DNA of 64,000 nt from Paracoccus xiamenensis (lineage in GTDB: Bacteria; Pseudomonadota; Alphaproteobacteria; Rhodobacterales; Rhodobacteraceae): assembly GCF_011308835.1 (NCBI RefSeq), contig NZ_JAAOHY010000001.1:682001-746000 (forward strand), given 5' to 3'. This document shows, piece after piece, positions 38,945 through 48,230 of this stretch (position 1 is the first letter of the stretch; the number at the start of each line of letters is the position of its first letter). The notes below the pieces were generated by a model. The model had not been told where the DNA came from, did no database searches, and saw only the letters and a program-made list of their open reading frames with translations. The position numbers and the translations under genes were made by a program.

Positions 38945-40263
38945 TGGATTTTCTGGCGGGTCTTGGTGGTGGCGTCTGGACGCTGGTTGCATTCATCATC
39001 GCGCTGTCGGTCATCGTGACGGTGCATGAATACGGCCATTACATCGTCGGCCGCTGGTCCGGGATCCGGGCCGAGGTCTTCTCGTTGGGTTTTGGGCCAA
39101 AGCTGTTCGGCCGCCGCGACCGGCGCGGTACTTATTGGCAGGTGGCGGCGGTGCCGCTGGGGGGCTATGTGCTGTTCCACGGCGACGCCAATGCCGCCAG
39201 CGCCGGGCCGGGGCGCGAGGTTGACCCGGCATCCCGCCGCCAGACGCTGGAAGGCGCGCCGTTATGGGCGCGGGTGGCCACGGTCGCCGCAGGGCCGCTG
39301 TTCAACTTTGTCCTGTCGACGCTGATCTTCGCAGGCTTCCTGCTGCTGCGCGGCGTCCCGGTCGAGACCCCGACCGTGGGCGAACTGGCCTCGGTCCCGC
39401 CGGGGGTCGAGATGGCGATTCAGCCCGGCGACGAAATCCTGGCCATTGGTGACCACGCCGTCAGCAGTTGGCCCGATCTGTTCACCGCGTCCGAGACGGT
39501 TCCAGCCGCCCCCGGCCATGATTGGACCGTGCGCCGCGACGGGGTCGAGACGGTCGTGCGCGGCCCCGATCCGATGCCCGCCCGTATCGGCGGCGTGGCA
39601 CCGGGCGGTGCCGCGGCTGCCGCCGGGCTGCAACCCGGCGATGTGGTGCTGCGCGTCAATGACCAGCCCATTGCCCGCTTTGACGAGTTGCGCACCCATG
39701 TCGAGGCGGCGGCGGGTAAGCCCCTGACCCTGCAGATCTGGCGCGACGGTGCCACGCAAGACATTACCCTGTCGCCCAAGGAGCAGGATCTTCCCCGCCC
39801 CGAGGGCGGGTTCGAAAAGCGCTGGCTGATCGGGATCACAGCCGACAATTATTTCGACCCGGCGACGCAGGCTGTGGGGCCGATCTCGGCGCTTTGGCAG
39901 GGGCTGGTGCAGGTCTGGACCATCATCGTTTCCAGCCTGACCGGGCTGTGGGCGATGATTACCGGCCAGATCGGCGCCTGCAATCTGGGCGGCGCGATCT
40001 CGATCGCGGAAAGCACCGGGCAGGCTGCGAATGCGGGGGCGGGCAATTTCATCTGGTGGATCGCGATCCTTTCCGTCGCCATCGGGTTCCTGAACCTGTT
40101 GCCGATTCCGGTCCTGGATGGCGGGCATCTGGCCTTCTATGCGTGGGAGGCGGTGACGGGCCGTCCGCCCTCGGCGCGGGCGCGCGAACTGCTTAGCGGG
40201 ATCGGGCTGGCGCTGGTGGTGGGGCTGATGATTTTCGGTCTCAGCAACGATCTGCGTTGTTGA
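38944..40263 (+). CDS. rseP: Site-2 intramembrane zinc protease RseP
   Basis: 439 residues. Cleaves anti-sigma factors and leftover signal peptides in the inner membrane. The zinc motif HEYGH lies in helix 1 (VTVHEYGHYIVGR), and the third ligand in LNLLPIPVLDGGHL near 385. Two PDZ-like stretches lie between (about 125-190 and 205-275, the latter with LQPGDVVLRVND). ATG 38944 overlaps the dxr stop. Confidence 0.96.
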   Translation: MDFLAGLGGGVWTLVAFIIALSVIVTVHEYGHYIVGRWSGIRAEVFSLGFGPKLFGRRDRRGTYWQVAAVPLGGYVLFHGDANAASAGPGREVDPASRRQTLEGAPLWARVATVAAGPLFNFVLSTLIFAGFLLLRGVPVETPTVGELASVPPGVEMAIQPGDEILAIGDHAVSSWPDLFTASETVPAAPGHDWTVRRDGVETVVRGPDPMPARIGGVAPGGAAAAAGLQPGDVVLRVNDQPIARFDELRTHVEAAAGKPLTLQIWRDGATQDITLSPKEQDLPRPEGGFEKRWLIGITADNYFDPATQAVGPISALWQGLVQVWTIIVSSLTGLWAMITGQIGACNLGGAISIAESTGQAANAGAGNFIWWIAILSVAIGFLNLLPIPVLDGGHLAFYAWEAVTGRPPSARARELLSGIGLALVVGLMIFGLSNDLRC

Positions 40264-40279
40264 AAAGGTAAATCGGGTT

Positions 40280-40309
40280 TTGACACTGCCCCCCCTAAGC
40301 TTGTAGATT
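40280..40309 (+). promoter_or_regulatory. Sigma-70-like promoter before bamA
   Basis: TTGACA at 40280-40285, an 18-bp spacer, and TAGATT at 40304-40309, in the 102-bp gap between rseP and bamA. A consensus -35 and fair -10 suggest bamA-skp can be transcribed on its own as well as from the frr operon. Confidence 0.55.
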
Positions 40310-40365
40310 TGCCGGCAAAATAGGGCGCGTTCAGGCGCCACGCCGATATCGAAGGGGCAGGCAGA

Positions 40366-42693
40366 ATGAAACTGAAACGCAGCACATGCGCGGTGGCGCT
40401 GATTGCAGGTTTGGCCGGCACTGTTCCGGCGACCGTTCCCGCGCCTGCATGGGCCTATGTGTTCACGCAGGTCCGCATCGAAGGCAACCAGCGGATCGAG
40501 CCCGAAACCATCCTGTCCTTCGCGAACATCACGCGCGGAACCGATGTTTCCGCGGGCGAGGTCAACGACGCACTGCAACGGATCCAGAATTCCGGCTTGT
40601 TCGAAACCGTCGAGGTGATCCCGCAGGGCAATACGCTGGTGATCCGCGTCCGCGAATGGCCGACGATCAACCAGGTCAGCTTTGAAGGCAACCGCCGCAT
40701 CAAGGACGAACAGCTGGACGAGATCGCCCAGTCCGAACCGCGCCGTGTCTATTCGCCGCGCCAGGCCGAACGCGACGCCTCGAACATGGCGCAGGCCTAT
40801 TCCTCGCAAGGCCGTCTGGCGGCGCGGGTGACGCCCAAGATCATCCCGCGCGACGGCAATCGCGTCGATCTGGTCTTTGAAATCCGCGAAGGCGACGTGA
40901 CCGAGGTTGAACGCATCGGCTTCACCGGCAACCGCGCCTTTTCGGACCGGCGGCTGCGCAACGTGCTGGAAACCAAGCAGGCGGGCCTGCTGCGGACCTT
41001 CATCCAGTCGGATACCTATGACCCGCAACGGCTGGCGTTGGATGAACGCCTGCTGACCGAATTCTACCGCTCGCAGGGCTTTGCCGACTTCCAGGTGCAG
41101 GGCGTGGCGCCGGAACTGGCGCGTGAACGGGACGCCTATTTCGTCACCTATGCGATCCAGGAAGGCCCGCGCTATCGCTTTGGCCAGATCAATACCATTT
41201 CGGAAATCCCCGGTGTCGACGCCGCGCCTTTCCATGCGCAGAACACCGTTCGGACCGGCAGCTACTATACGCCCGAAACCATCGACGTGACCATCCGGCG
41301 GATGGAAACCATCGCGCTGCAGCAGGGCCTCGACTTCGTCAATATCGAGCCGCGCGTGACCCGCAATATGCGCCGTCAGACGCTGGACCTGACCTTTGCG
41401 CTGACCCGCGGGCAGCGCGTCTTCGTCGAGCGCATCGACATCGAGGGCAATACCACCACCCTGGACGAGGTGATCCGCCGCCAGTTCGGCACCGTCGAAG
41501 GTGACCCCTTCAACCCGCGCGAGATCCGCAACTCGGCCGAACGTATCCGCGCACTCGGCTATTTCGCCGATGCTCAGGTTGAGACCCGCGAAGGCTCGAC
41601 CCCCCAGCAGGTCATCGTCGATGTGAACGTCGAAGAGCAGCCGACCGGCTCGCTGGAATTTGGTGCGAGCTATGGCGCCAATTCGGGCGTGGGCATCAAT
41701 ATTGGCCTGTCGGAACGGAACTTCCTTGGCCGGGGCCAGGAATTGGCCGCCTCGATCTCGACCACCGAGGGGTCGCGCGCAGGTTCGATTACCTTCGCGG
41801 AGCCCTTCTTCCTGACCCGCGACCTGCGGTTCAGCTTCTCGACCTGGTATCGCGAGACCGAGCGGGACAATTCGAAATACAACACCCGTTCGGTCGGCAT
41901 CTCTACCGGGCTGGAATTCCCAGTCTCGCGATCGGCGCGGCTGGACGTGCATTACAAGCTGTCGAAGGACACGCTGTTCGACGTTGACCCCATTCAATAT
42001 GACGCCGAGCGGCAGGAATGGGCGGGCTCGTCGCCGATCCTGGTCGAGGAAGAAGGCGGGTTGTGGACTTCGGCCCTTGGCTATTCCTACAGCTATGACA
42101 GCCGTCGCGTCGGTCTGAACCCGCGTACCGCGACAAAACTGCGCTTCACCCAGGACTTCGCCGGGTTTGGTGGCGATGTGAAATCGGTCACCTCGGTGTT
42201 GACGGCAGGGGTCGAATCGACCGCCTGGCGGCCGAACGTCACCCTGCGTGGCGAATTCGAGGCCGGCGCCGTCCATATGCTGGACGACCAGGACAGCCGC
42301 GTGATCGACCGCTTCAACGGCCAGAAGGTGCGCGGTTTCGAAGTCAACGGCATTGGCCCGCGCGACAACGAAGCGCCGAACGAAGACGCGCTTGGCGGTA
42401 ACTATTACTGGGTGGCGCGCGGCGAGGTGCAGTTCCCGCTGGGCCTGCCCGAGGAATACGGGCTGACCGGCGGCCTCTTTGCCGATGTCGGCTCGATCTG
42501 GGGGCTGAACAACACCTCTGGCGCCAACGGGGTCGAGGTCGATGACGACATGCATGTCCGCGCTGCGGTCGGTGTGTCGCTGTTCTGGACCACGCCGATC
42601 GGTCCGCTGCGGATGAACCTGTCCAAGGCAGTCCAGAAAGAGGACTATGACGAAACGCAGTCCTTCGATTTGACGCTGTCGACGAGGTTCTGA
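40366..42693 (+). CDS. bamA: Outer-membrane assembly factor BamA
   Basis: 775 residues. Inserts beta-barrel proteins into the outer membrane. A signal peptide (to about 30, ending APAWA) precedes five POTRA domains (about 31-430, each starting with a strand like VRIEGNQRIEPETI or ERIDIEGNTTTLDEVI) and a 16-strand Omp85 barrel. The barrel includes the conserved VRGF-type segment (KVRGFEVNGIGPRD) and ends in Phe (DLTLSTRF), the usual outer-membrane C-terminus. AAGGGGC precedes the ATG. Overlaps skp by one base. Confidence 0.97.
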   Translation: MKLKRSTCAVALIAGLAGTVPATVPAPAWAYVFTQVRIEGNQRIEPETILSFANITRGTDVSAGEVNDALQRIQNSGLFETVEVIPQGNTLVIRVREWPTINQVSFEGNRRIKDEQLDEIAQSEPRRVYSPRQAERDASNMAQAYSSQGRLAARVTPKIIPRDGNRVDLVFEIREGDVTEVERIGFTGNRAFSDRRLRNVLETKQAGLLRTFIQSDTYDPQRLALDERLLTEFYRSQGFADFQVQGVAPELARERDAYFVTYAIQEGPRYRFGQINTISEIPGVDAAPFHAQNTVRTGSYYTPETIDVTIRRMETIALQQGLDFVNIEPRVTRNMRRQTLDLTFALTRGQRVFVERIDIEGNTTTLDEVIRRQFGTVEGDPFNPREIRNSAERIRALGYFADAQVETREGSTPQQVIVDVNVEEQPTGSLEFGASYGANSGVGINIGLSERNFLGRGQELAASISTTEGSRAGSITFAEPFFLTRDLRFSFSTWYRETERDNSKYNTRSVGISTGLEFPVSRSARLDVHYKLSKDTLFDVDPIQYDAERQEWAGSSPILVEEEGGLWTSALGYSYSYDSRRVGLNPRTATKLRFTQDFAGFGGDVKSVTSVLTAGVESTAWRPNVTLRGEFEAGAVHMLDDQDSRVIDRFNGQKVRGFEVNGIGPRDNEAPNEDALGGNYYWVARGEVQFPLGLPEEYGLTGGLFADVGSIWGLNNTSGANGVEVDDDMHVRAAVGVSLFWTTPIGPLRMNLSKAVQKEDYDETQSFDLTLSTRF

Positions 42694-43499
42694 TGCGCCG
42701 GGGCTTCCGGCTGAACCATCTTGCGCCGGCCCTGTTCTGGGCCGGCCTTTCTGGTTTCGCGCTGGCGCAGACGCCGCCGCCGTCGACGCCCCTGTCCGAT
42801 ACAGATACCAGCCCCGAAATACCCGCCGCCGATCCCGGTCCGACGCGGGGGGAAGGCGTCCCGCCGGTCAGTATCGACATGCCCGCAGGCCTACCGGTCG
42901 CCGTTCTGGTTCTGGACGTTGACCAGGCCTATGAGACCTCGGCCTGGGGTCGCCGTGCCAAGGCCGATATCGAGGCCGCGGCCCGCGAGATCGAGGCGGA
43001 GAACAAGCGGCTGGAGGCCCTGCTGACGTCAGAGGAGCAGGCGCTGACAGCCGAACGCGCGACGCTGGCCCCCGACGCCTTCCGTCGCAAGGCCGAGGAA
43101 TTCGACGCCCGCGCCCAGACCGTCCGGCGCGAACGTGCAGAGGTGGCGCGCGATCTGGGCAGCCGCGCCGATGCGGATCGCAATGCTTTCCTGAATGCCT
43201 CGCTGCCTGTGGTGACAACGCTGATGCAGGAACATCACGCGGCAGTCGTTCTGGACCGGCGGCAGACCTTGCTGGCCATTACGTCCGTCGACATCACCGC
43301 GCAGCTGGTCGAGCGTATGGATCAGGAGGTGGGCGCCGGGGAAGGGTTGCCCGAGCCCGGCGGTTCGGTGCCCGAGGACGCCGCCGCGCAGGCCGTGCCG
43401 CCGGCTCAGACCGCACCTGCCGACGATCAGGCCCCGGCCACCCCGCAGACCGACGCCCCGGCGACAGACGCGCCGGTGCCTGATGCGCCCGCGCAATAG
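42693..43499 (+). CDS. OmpH/Skp-family periplasmic chaperone
   Basis: 268 residues. Signal peptide to about 26 (GFALAQ), a proline-rich stretch, then the Skp-like domain: ValLDVDQAYETSAWGRRA strand and helix, a long charged coiled coil (about 95-155), and VVLDRRQTLLAITSVDIT at the end. The C-terminal 50 residues are a Pro/Ala/Asp-rich tail not needed for the fold. Likely holds unfolded outer-membrane proteins for BamA, whose stop it overlaps. The lipid A genes that often follow skp are absent here. Confidence 0.88.
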   Translation: MRRGFRLNHLAPALFWAGLSGFALAQTPPPSTPLSDTDTSPEIPAADPGPTRGEGVPPVSIDMPAGLPVAVLVLDVDQAYETSAWGRRAKADIEAAAREIEAENKRLEALLTSEEQALTAERATLAPDAFRRKAEEFDARAQTVRRERAEVARDLGSRADADRNAFLNASLPVVTTLMQEHHAAVVLDRRQTLLAITSVDITAQLVERMDQEVGAGEGLPEPGGSVPEDAAAQAVPPAQTAPADDQAPATPQTDAPATDAPVPDAPAQ

Positions 43500-43502
43500 C
43501 GC

Positions 43503-44438
43503 TTAGCTGAACCTCGCGATCCGTTCGGTCAGCAGGTCGAAAAAGCCCTCGCGGTCGATGTCGCGGATGAACAGCGCATTGGGTTCGCGCCCGGTCACGC
43601 CCCACCAGTCGGCCACCGTCATGCCGGTCGTGTAACGGCCCTCGGTCTCGATCTCGACATTGATGCGGCGGCCTGAAAACAGTTCGGGCCGGATCAGCCA
43701 GGCGATGGTGCATGGGTCGTGCAGCGGTGCGCCTTCGGATCCGTATTTCTCGCGGTCGTAGCGTTCGAAGAAATCGGTCCAGCTGGCCACCGCCTCGCCC
43801 GCGCGGGTGCCAAGCGCGCGCAAACCCGCCAGCCATCCGGCAGAGGTCAGCGCCTTGTGGGTCACGTCCAGCGGCATCATCACCACATCCACGCCAGACC
43901 CGAGGACCTGGGCGGCGGCCTCTGGGTCGACATAGATGTTGAACTCGGCGGCCGGGGTAACATTGCCGACTTCGAAATAGGCGCCGCCCATCAGCACGAC
44001 CTGTTGAACACGGGGGATGATGTCGGGCGCACGGGCAAAGGCTGCGGCGATATTGGTCAGCGGACCGATCGGGACCAGCGTGACGGTGCCCGCCGGCTCG
44101 CGGCGCAGCGTATCGATGATGAAATCGACGCCGTTGCCGGGGGTGACGGGTACGGTGGGGTCGCCCAGGTCGATGCCGTCCAGGCCGGTCTGGCCATGGA
44201 CATATTCCGCCGTCACCAGCTTGCGGTTCAGCGGCCGGTCGCAGCCGGCGTGGATGGGGACCGTGCGCCCCGACAGGCCGACAATCAGCTGGGCGTTGCG
44301 GGTGGTCAGCGTCAGCGGCACGTTGCCGGCGACGGTGGTGATGCCCAACACCTCCAGCTCGGGCGAGGCGAGTGCCAGCAGGATGGCGACGGCGTCGTCC
44401 TGTCCGGGGTCGGTGTCGATGATGATCTTGCGCGTCAT
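43503..44438 (-). CDS. Inosine/uridine-preferring nucleoside hydrolase
   Basis: 311 residues. Hydrolyses the N-glycosidic bond of nucleosides for salvage. The calcium-binding signature DTDPGQDDA lies at the N-terminus, with VPIGPLTNIAAAF, MGGAY and the late Asp in PLHDPCTIAWL (near 235) completing the site. ATG 44438 is preceded by GGAG; the frame runs eight codons further upstream without a better start. It ends 3 bp from the convergent skp gene. Confidence 0.94.
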   Translation of the reverse strand: MTRKIIIDTDPGQDDAVAILLALASPELEVLGITTVAGNVPLTLTTRNAQLIVGLSGRTVPIHAGCDRPLNRKLVTAEYVHGQTGLDGIDLGDPTVPVTPGNGVDFIIDTLRREPAGTVTLVPIGPLTNIAAAFARAPDIIPRVQQVVLMGGAYFEVGNVTPAAEFNIYVDPEAAAQVLGSGVDVVMMPLDVTHKALTSAGWLAGLRALGTRAGEAVASWTDFFERYDREKYGSEGAPLHDPCTIAWLIRPELFSGRRINVEIETEGRYTTGMTVADWWGVTGREPNALFIRDIDREGFFDLLTERIARFS

Positions 44439-44472
44439 GTCTGCTCCGAAAGGGTTCGGCACAGATCAACGT

Positions 44473-44503
44473 AAAATGCCCGGCCGCGCAAGGCGACCGG
44501 GCA
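44473..44503 (-). terminator. Hairpin with T-run upstream of the nucleoside hydrolase gene
   Basis: On the minus strand, an 11-bp stem (tgcccggtcgc / gcggccgggca, one G-U pair, 5-nt loop) runs into TTTT, about 35 nt before the start codon. It would act only on a transcript starting further upstream, as an attenuator or to stop antisense RNA from the ABC-F promoter region. The rest of the 282-bp gap shows nothing else clear. Confidence 0.35.
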
Positions 44504-44720
44504 ACCGAGAGCCTGCAAGAGGGGACAAGGCAGGCGACACCGCGCGAACATGAGGACCGCCCGAAGGCGGGTTAAGTTGCCGCGAAATGCTGGGCTGTTG
44601 TCGCGCGGACACAGGGCGGGGTCAATTGGCGGGGCGGTAAACACTGTGCGATGCAATGTGATGGAACTGAACCGCTCGGCCATGATTGACGCCGCCGGGG
44701 TCTGGCGATACTGCCGCCTC

Positions 44721-46529
44721 ATGGCGCGCGCACCGATTTTACAACTGACCGACATCTCGCTGACCTTTGGCGGCGACCCTGTTTTCGACGACCTCAGCCT
44801 GACCGTCCAGCCGGGTGACCGGGTGGCGCTTGTCGGGCGCAACGGCTCTGGCAAGTCGACGCTGATGAAGGTCATGGCCGGTCTGGTGGAACCCGACCGG
44901 GGCGAGGTGGTCAGCCCCGCCGGGATCAGCGTCGGCTATATGGAGCAGGACCCGGACCTGTCGGGCTTTGCCACGCTTGGCGATTTCGCCGCTGCCGGAT
45001 TGCCGCCGGGCGAGACCTACCGGGTCGAGATGGCCGCCGAAGGGCTGAAATTCGACGCCGCCCGGCCGGTGGCAACGGCCTCGGGCGGGGAACGCCGCCG
45101 GGCCGCACTGGCGCGTCTGCTGGCCGAGGCGCCGGATCTGATGCTGCTGGACGAACCGACCAACCATCTGGACATCGAGGCGATCGCCTGGCTGGAAGAT
45201 CAGCTGTCCCAGACCCGCGCCGCCTTCGTCCTGATCAGCCACGACCGCGCGTTCCTGCGCAACCTCACCCGCGCCACCCTGTGGATCGACCGGGGCGAGG
45301 TGCGCCGGCAGGAACGCGGCTTCGAGGCCTTTGAGGATTGGCGCGAAACCACCTGGGCGGCCGAGGACGAGGCGCGCCACAAGCTGGACCGCAAGATCAA
45401 GGCCGAAGCCCGTTGGGCGGTCGAAGGCATCAGCGCCCGGCGCAAGCGCAATATGGGCCGGGTCCGCGCCTTGCAGGCGCTGCGCGCCGAACGCGCCGGC
45501 CAGATCCGCCGGCAGGGTGCGGCGGCGATGGAACTGGACGCGGGCCCGCAATCGGGCAAGCGGGTGATCGAGGCGCAGGGGATCGGCAAATCCTTTGGCG
45601 AGCGGGTGATCCTGAAGCCTTTCGATCTGCGCGTGCTGCGCGGCGACCGGGTGGCCTTCGTCGGCCCGAACGGTGTTGGCAAGACCACGCTTATCAAGAT
45701 GCTGACCGGCGAAATCCCCCCAGACACCGGCAGCGTCACCCACGGGACCAATCTGGACATCGCAATATTCGATCAGGCGCGCAGCGCCATCAATCCGGCG
45801 GTAAGCCTATGGGACGCAATGACGCAGGACCCTTCGATGGCGGTATCTGGGCGGTCCGATCAGGTGATGGTGCGCGGCCAGCCTCGGCATGTCGTGGGTT
45901 ACCTGAAGGATTTCCTGTTCGACGACGCCCAGATGCGGGCGCCGGTCGGCAGCCTGTCGGGCGGCGAAAAGGCACGGCTGCTGCTGGCCCGGATCATGGC
46001 GCGGCCCTCGAACCTGCTGGTGCTGGACGAACCGACCAACGATCTGGACGTTGAAACGCTGGACCTGTTGCAGGACATTCTGGGTGAGTACGAGGGCACG
46101 GTGCTGCTGGTCAGCCACGACCGCGATTTCATCGACCGCGTCGCCACCTCGACCGTGGCGATGGAAGGCGACGGCCGCGCGGTGATCTATCCCGGCGGGT
46201 GGAGCGATTACCGCGCCCAACGGGCCGAAACCGCCGCCCCGGTCACGGCGAAACCCGCCAGCGTCACCGAAAAGCCGGCAACGGAAAAACCGAAAGCCGC
46301 GAAGGCGGGGCTAAGTTTCACCGAAAAGCACCGGCTGGAGGCACTGCCCGCCATCATCGCCCGGCTGGAGGCCGAGATCGCCAAGCTGTCGGAATTCCTG
46401 TCCGATGCGGCCATCTATACCGATGCGCCCGCCAAGGCGCAGAAGGCGACTGAGGCGCTTGCCGAACGGCAGAGCGCGCTTGACGCTGCCGAGGAAGAGT
46501 GGCTTCTGCTTGCCGAGAAGGCCGACTGA
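44721..46529 (+). CDS. ABC-F ATPase, Uup-like
   Basis: 602 residues, soluble, two ABC domains in tandem and no membrane part. First cassette: GRNGSGKST, ASGGERRR, LLDEPTNHLD. Second: GPNGVGKTT, LSGGEKARL, LDEPTNDLD. The linker between them is the ABC-F type, and a C-terminal coiled coil (about 530-600, DNA-binding domain of Uup) is present. Likely binds ribosomes or branched DNA, as proposed for Uup. ATG 44721 is the domain-based start; its Shine-Dalgarno is poor, and ATG 44682 upstream is possible. Confidence 0.93.
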   Translation: MARAPILQLTDISLTFGGDPVFDDLSLTVQPGDRVALVGRNGSGKSTLMKVMAGLVEPDRGEVVSPAGISVGYMEQDPDLSGFATLGDFAAAGLPPGETYRVEMAAEGLKFDAARPVATASGGERRRAALARLLAEAPDLMLLDEPTNHLDIEAIAWLEDQLSQTRAAFVLISHDRAFLRNLTRATLWIDRGEVRRQERGFEAFEDWRETTWAAEDEARHKLDRKIKAEARWAVEGISARRKRNMGRVRALQALRAERAGQIRRQGAAAMELDAGPQSGKRVIEAQGIGKSFGERVILKPFDLRVLRGDRVAFVGPNGVGKTTLIKMLTGEIPPDTGSVTHGTNLDIAIFDQARSAINPAVSLWDAMTQDPSMAVSGRSDQVMVRGQPRHVVGYLKDFLFDDAQMRAPVGSLSGGEKARLLLARIMARPSNLLVLDEPTNDLDVETLDLLQDILGEYEGTVLLVSHDRDFIDRVATSTVAMEGDGRAVIYPGGWSDYRAQRAETAAPVTAKPASVTEKPATEKPKAAKAGLSFTEKHRLEALPAIIARLEAEIAKLSEFLSDAAIYTDAPAKAQKATEALAERQSALDAAEEEWLLLAEKAD

Positions 46530-46553
46530 GCGGTCCGTCAAGGCGAGGTAATC

Positions 46554-48230
46554 ATGCGCAGCGACGCGGCACGCGGCTTCATCCCGGAACTTTTGGCGCT
46601 GATGCCGCTATCGGCCCGCGAGGTGCTGATCTGCGGCAGTGCCGAACTGGCCGAAGCCTACCGCAGCCGCAATCCCGCTGCCCGACTGACCGGCTTTGGC
46701 CCGGTGGAGATGGACGGTTTCGACCGCTTCGTCGCCGGCGATCCGGGCACGCTCAGCAAGGCGCGGCTGGCGACCGCGCAAGGTTATGACTTGGCGGTTC
46801 TCGACGAAACGCTTGGGAAGTTACGCGATCCCGGCGCGCTGCTGCGCCGCTTGCGCGGGCTGATCCGGCCCGGCGGCACGTTGGTGGTGGCTAGCCCAAA
46901 TCGAGCCTATTGGCGTCGGCTCTCGGGCCTGATCAGCGGTGAGACGGAGAGCGCCCCCGGACGCGAAGGAGCGCTTGACCAGAGTTCGTTGCAGGCGCTG
47001 ATGGGCGAGGCCGGATTTTTCCTGCGCCGGATGCGCGCGCGCCGCCCCGATGTCGACAAGCCCGAGATGCGGACCTGGCTGGACGCGCTTGAACAGTTGG
47101 GCCGGGCGACCGGGCTGGAGGCGCAGAAGCTGCGCCAGCGGATCACAGCCAGTGATTTCGTGGTGGTGGCCGCCCAGCCGCCCGATCCCGGACCGCCCCT
47201 GAACCTTCACCTGGTCGAGCTGGCCCTCAGCATGGATGTCCGAACCCGCATCCCGGCCGAGGCGCTGAGGGCCGAGCCGATGCTGCACGTCACCACCATC
47301 AGCAAGTCGCTGGCCGTGCCGGACATGGGGACGCGCGGCGGCGTCGTCGTGGTGCAGCGACCGCGAGTTTCCGACCCGGAGCGGATGCTCGACTATGTCG
47401 CCCGCTGCCAGCAGCGTGGCATCGTGGTGGTGATCGAATATGACGACGACCCCTCGCTGGTGGCGCGGGTTCTGCCGCGCGCCGATGTGCCTTCGGTCTA
47501 TGCTCACAACATGTCTCTGGCCCATGCCATCCAGACCTCAACCCCCGCGCTTGCGACCCAATTCGGGCGGGTGAACCCCGAGGTTGCGGTCTTCGCCAAC
47601 ACGGCTGAAGACGTGCCGCCGCTGCGAATGCATGCCGCCGGGGCGCTGCGGGTCTTGTTCGCGGCGCTGCACCGCACCCGCACCGCCGAGACGGCGGCCC
47701 TGTTCGCCCCCGCGATCGAGGCATTGCCTGATCTGGAATTTGACGTGGTGTTTGACCGCGCCTTCTTTGATGCGCTGCCCACCAGCCGCAAGCGCTTTCA
47801 CAAGCTGCTGCCTTATCGCGACTATCTGGCGCTGATGGGGCGGGCCGATGTGGCGCTGATGCCGCTGGAAGGCCGGCCCGAAGAACTGGGAAAATCCGAT
47901 GTGAAATGGGTCGAGGCCGCCAGCCGCAGTGCCGTGGCCCTCGCCTCGGTCCCGATCTATGCGCAGACCATCCGTGACGGCGAAAACGGCCTTCTGGCCC
48001 GCAGCGACGCGGATTGGTCGCGCTTGCTGATCAAACTGGGCGGCGATCCGGATCTGCGCAACCGTATTGCCACGACCGCCCGCGCCGAGGTTGTGCAGGG
48101 CCGAATGATGGCCGCGCAGGTTGCGACGCGGCGCGACTGGCATCTGGACCTGTATCGCCGCCGCGATGGGCTGTTCAGGGATGCGCTGCGCCGCAGCCCG
48201 GCGCTGGCGGACCGGCTGGCGTCACTCTGA
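46554..48230 (+). CDS. Degenerate methyltransferase fused to a glycosyltransferase-like domain
   Basis: 558 residues. The first 200 resemble a class I SAM methyltransferase: LRGLIRPGGTLVVASPNR is the usual late strand, but the SAM loop reads LICGSAELAEAY and lacks GxGxG. Residues about 215-545 look like a GT4-type glycosyltransferase, with VVVQRPRVSDPERMLDYV, VVIEYDDDPSL, the DVALMPLEGRPEELGKSDVKWVEA stretch, and a final NGLLARSDADW sugar-nucleotide region. Possibly a surface-glycan enzyme with the N-terminal half now structural. Its stop overlaps that of the convergent CorC gene by nine bases. Confidence 0.75.
   Translation: MRSDAARGFIPELLALMPLSAREVLICGSAELAEAYRSRNPAARLTGFGPVEMDGFDRFVAGDPGTLSKARLATAQGYDLAVLDETLGKLRDPGALLRRLRGLIRPGGTLVVASPNRAYWRRLSGLISGETESAPGREGALDQSSLQALMGEAGFFLRRMRARRPDVDKPEMRTWLDALEQLGRATGLEAQKLRQRITASDFVVVAAQPPDPGPPLNLHLVELALSMDVRTRIPAEALRAEPMLHVTTISKSLAVPDMGTRGGVVVVQRPRVSDPERMLDYVARCQQRGIVVVIEYDDDPSLVARVLPRADVPSVYAHNMSLAHAIQTSTPALATQFGRVNPEVAVFANTAEDVPPLRMHAAGALRVLFAALHRTRTAETAALFAPAIEALPDLEFDVVFDRAFFDALPTSRKRFHKLLPYRDYLALMGRADVALMPLEGRPEELGKSDVKWVEAASRSAVALASVPIYAQTIRDGENGLLARSDADWSRLLIKLGGDPDLRNRIATTARAEVVQGRMMAAQVATRRDWHLDLYRRRDGLFRDALRRSPALADRLASL

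Noticed and set aside
39262..42555. 1097-residue open frame opposite rseP and bamA
   Set aside because: Shadow of high-GC coding DNA; composition is rich in Gly, Arg, His and Asp without any family match.
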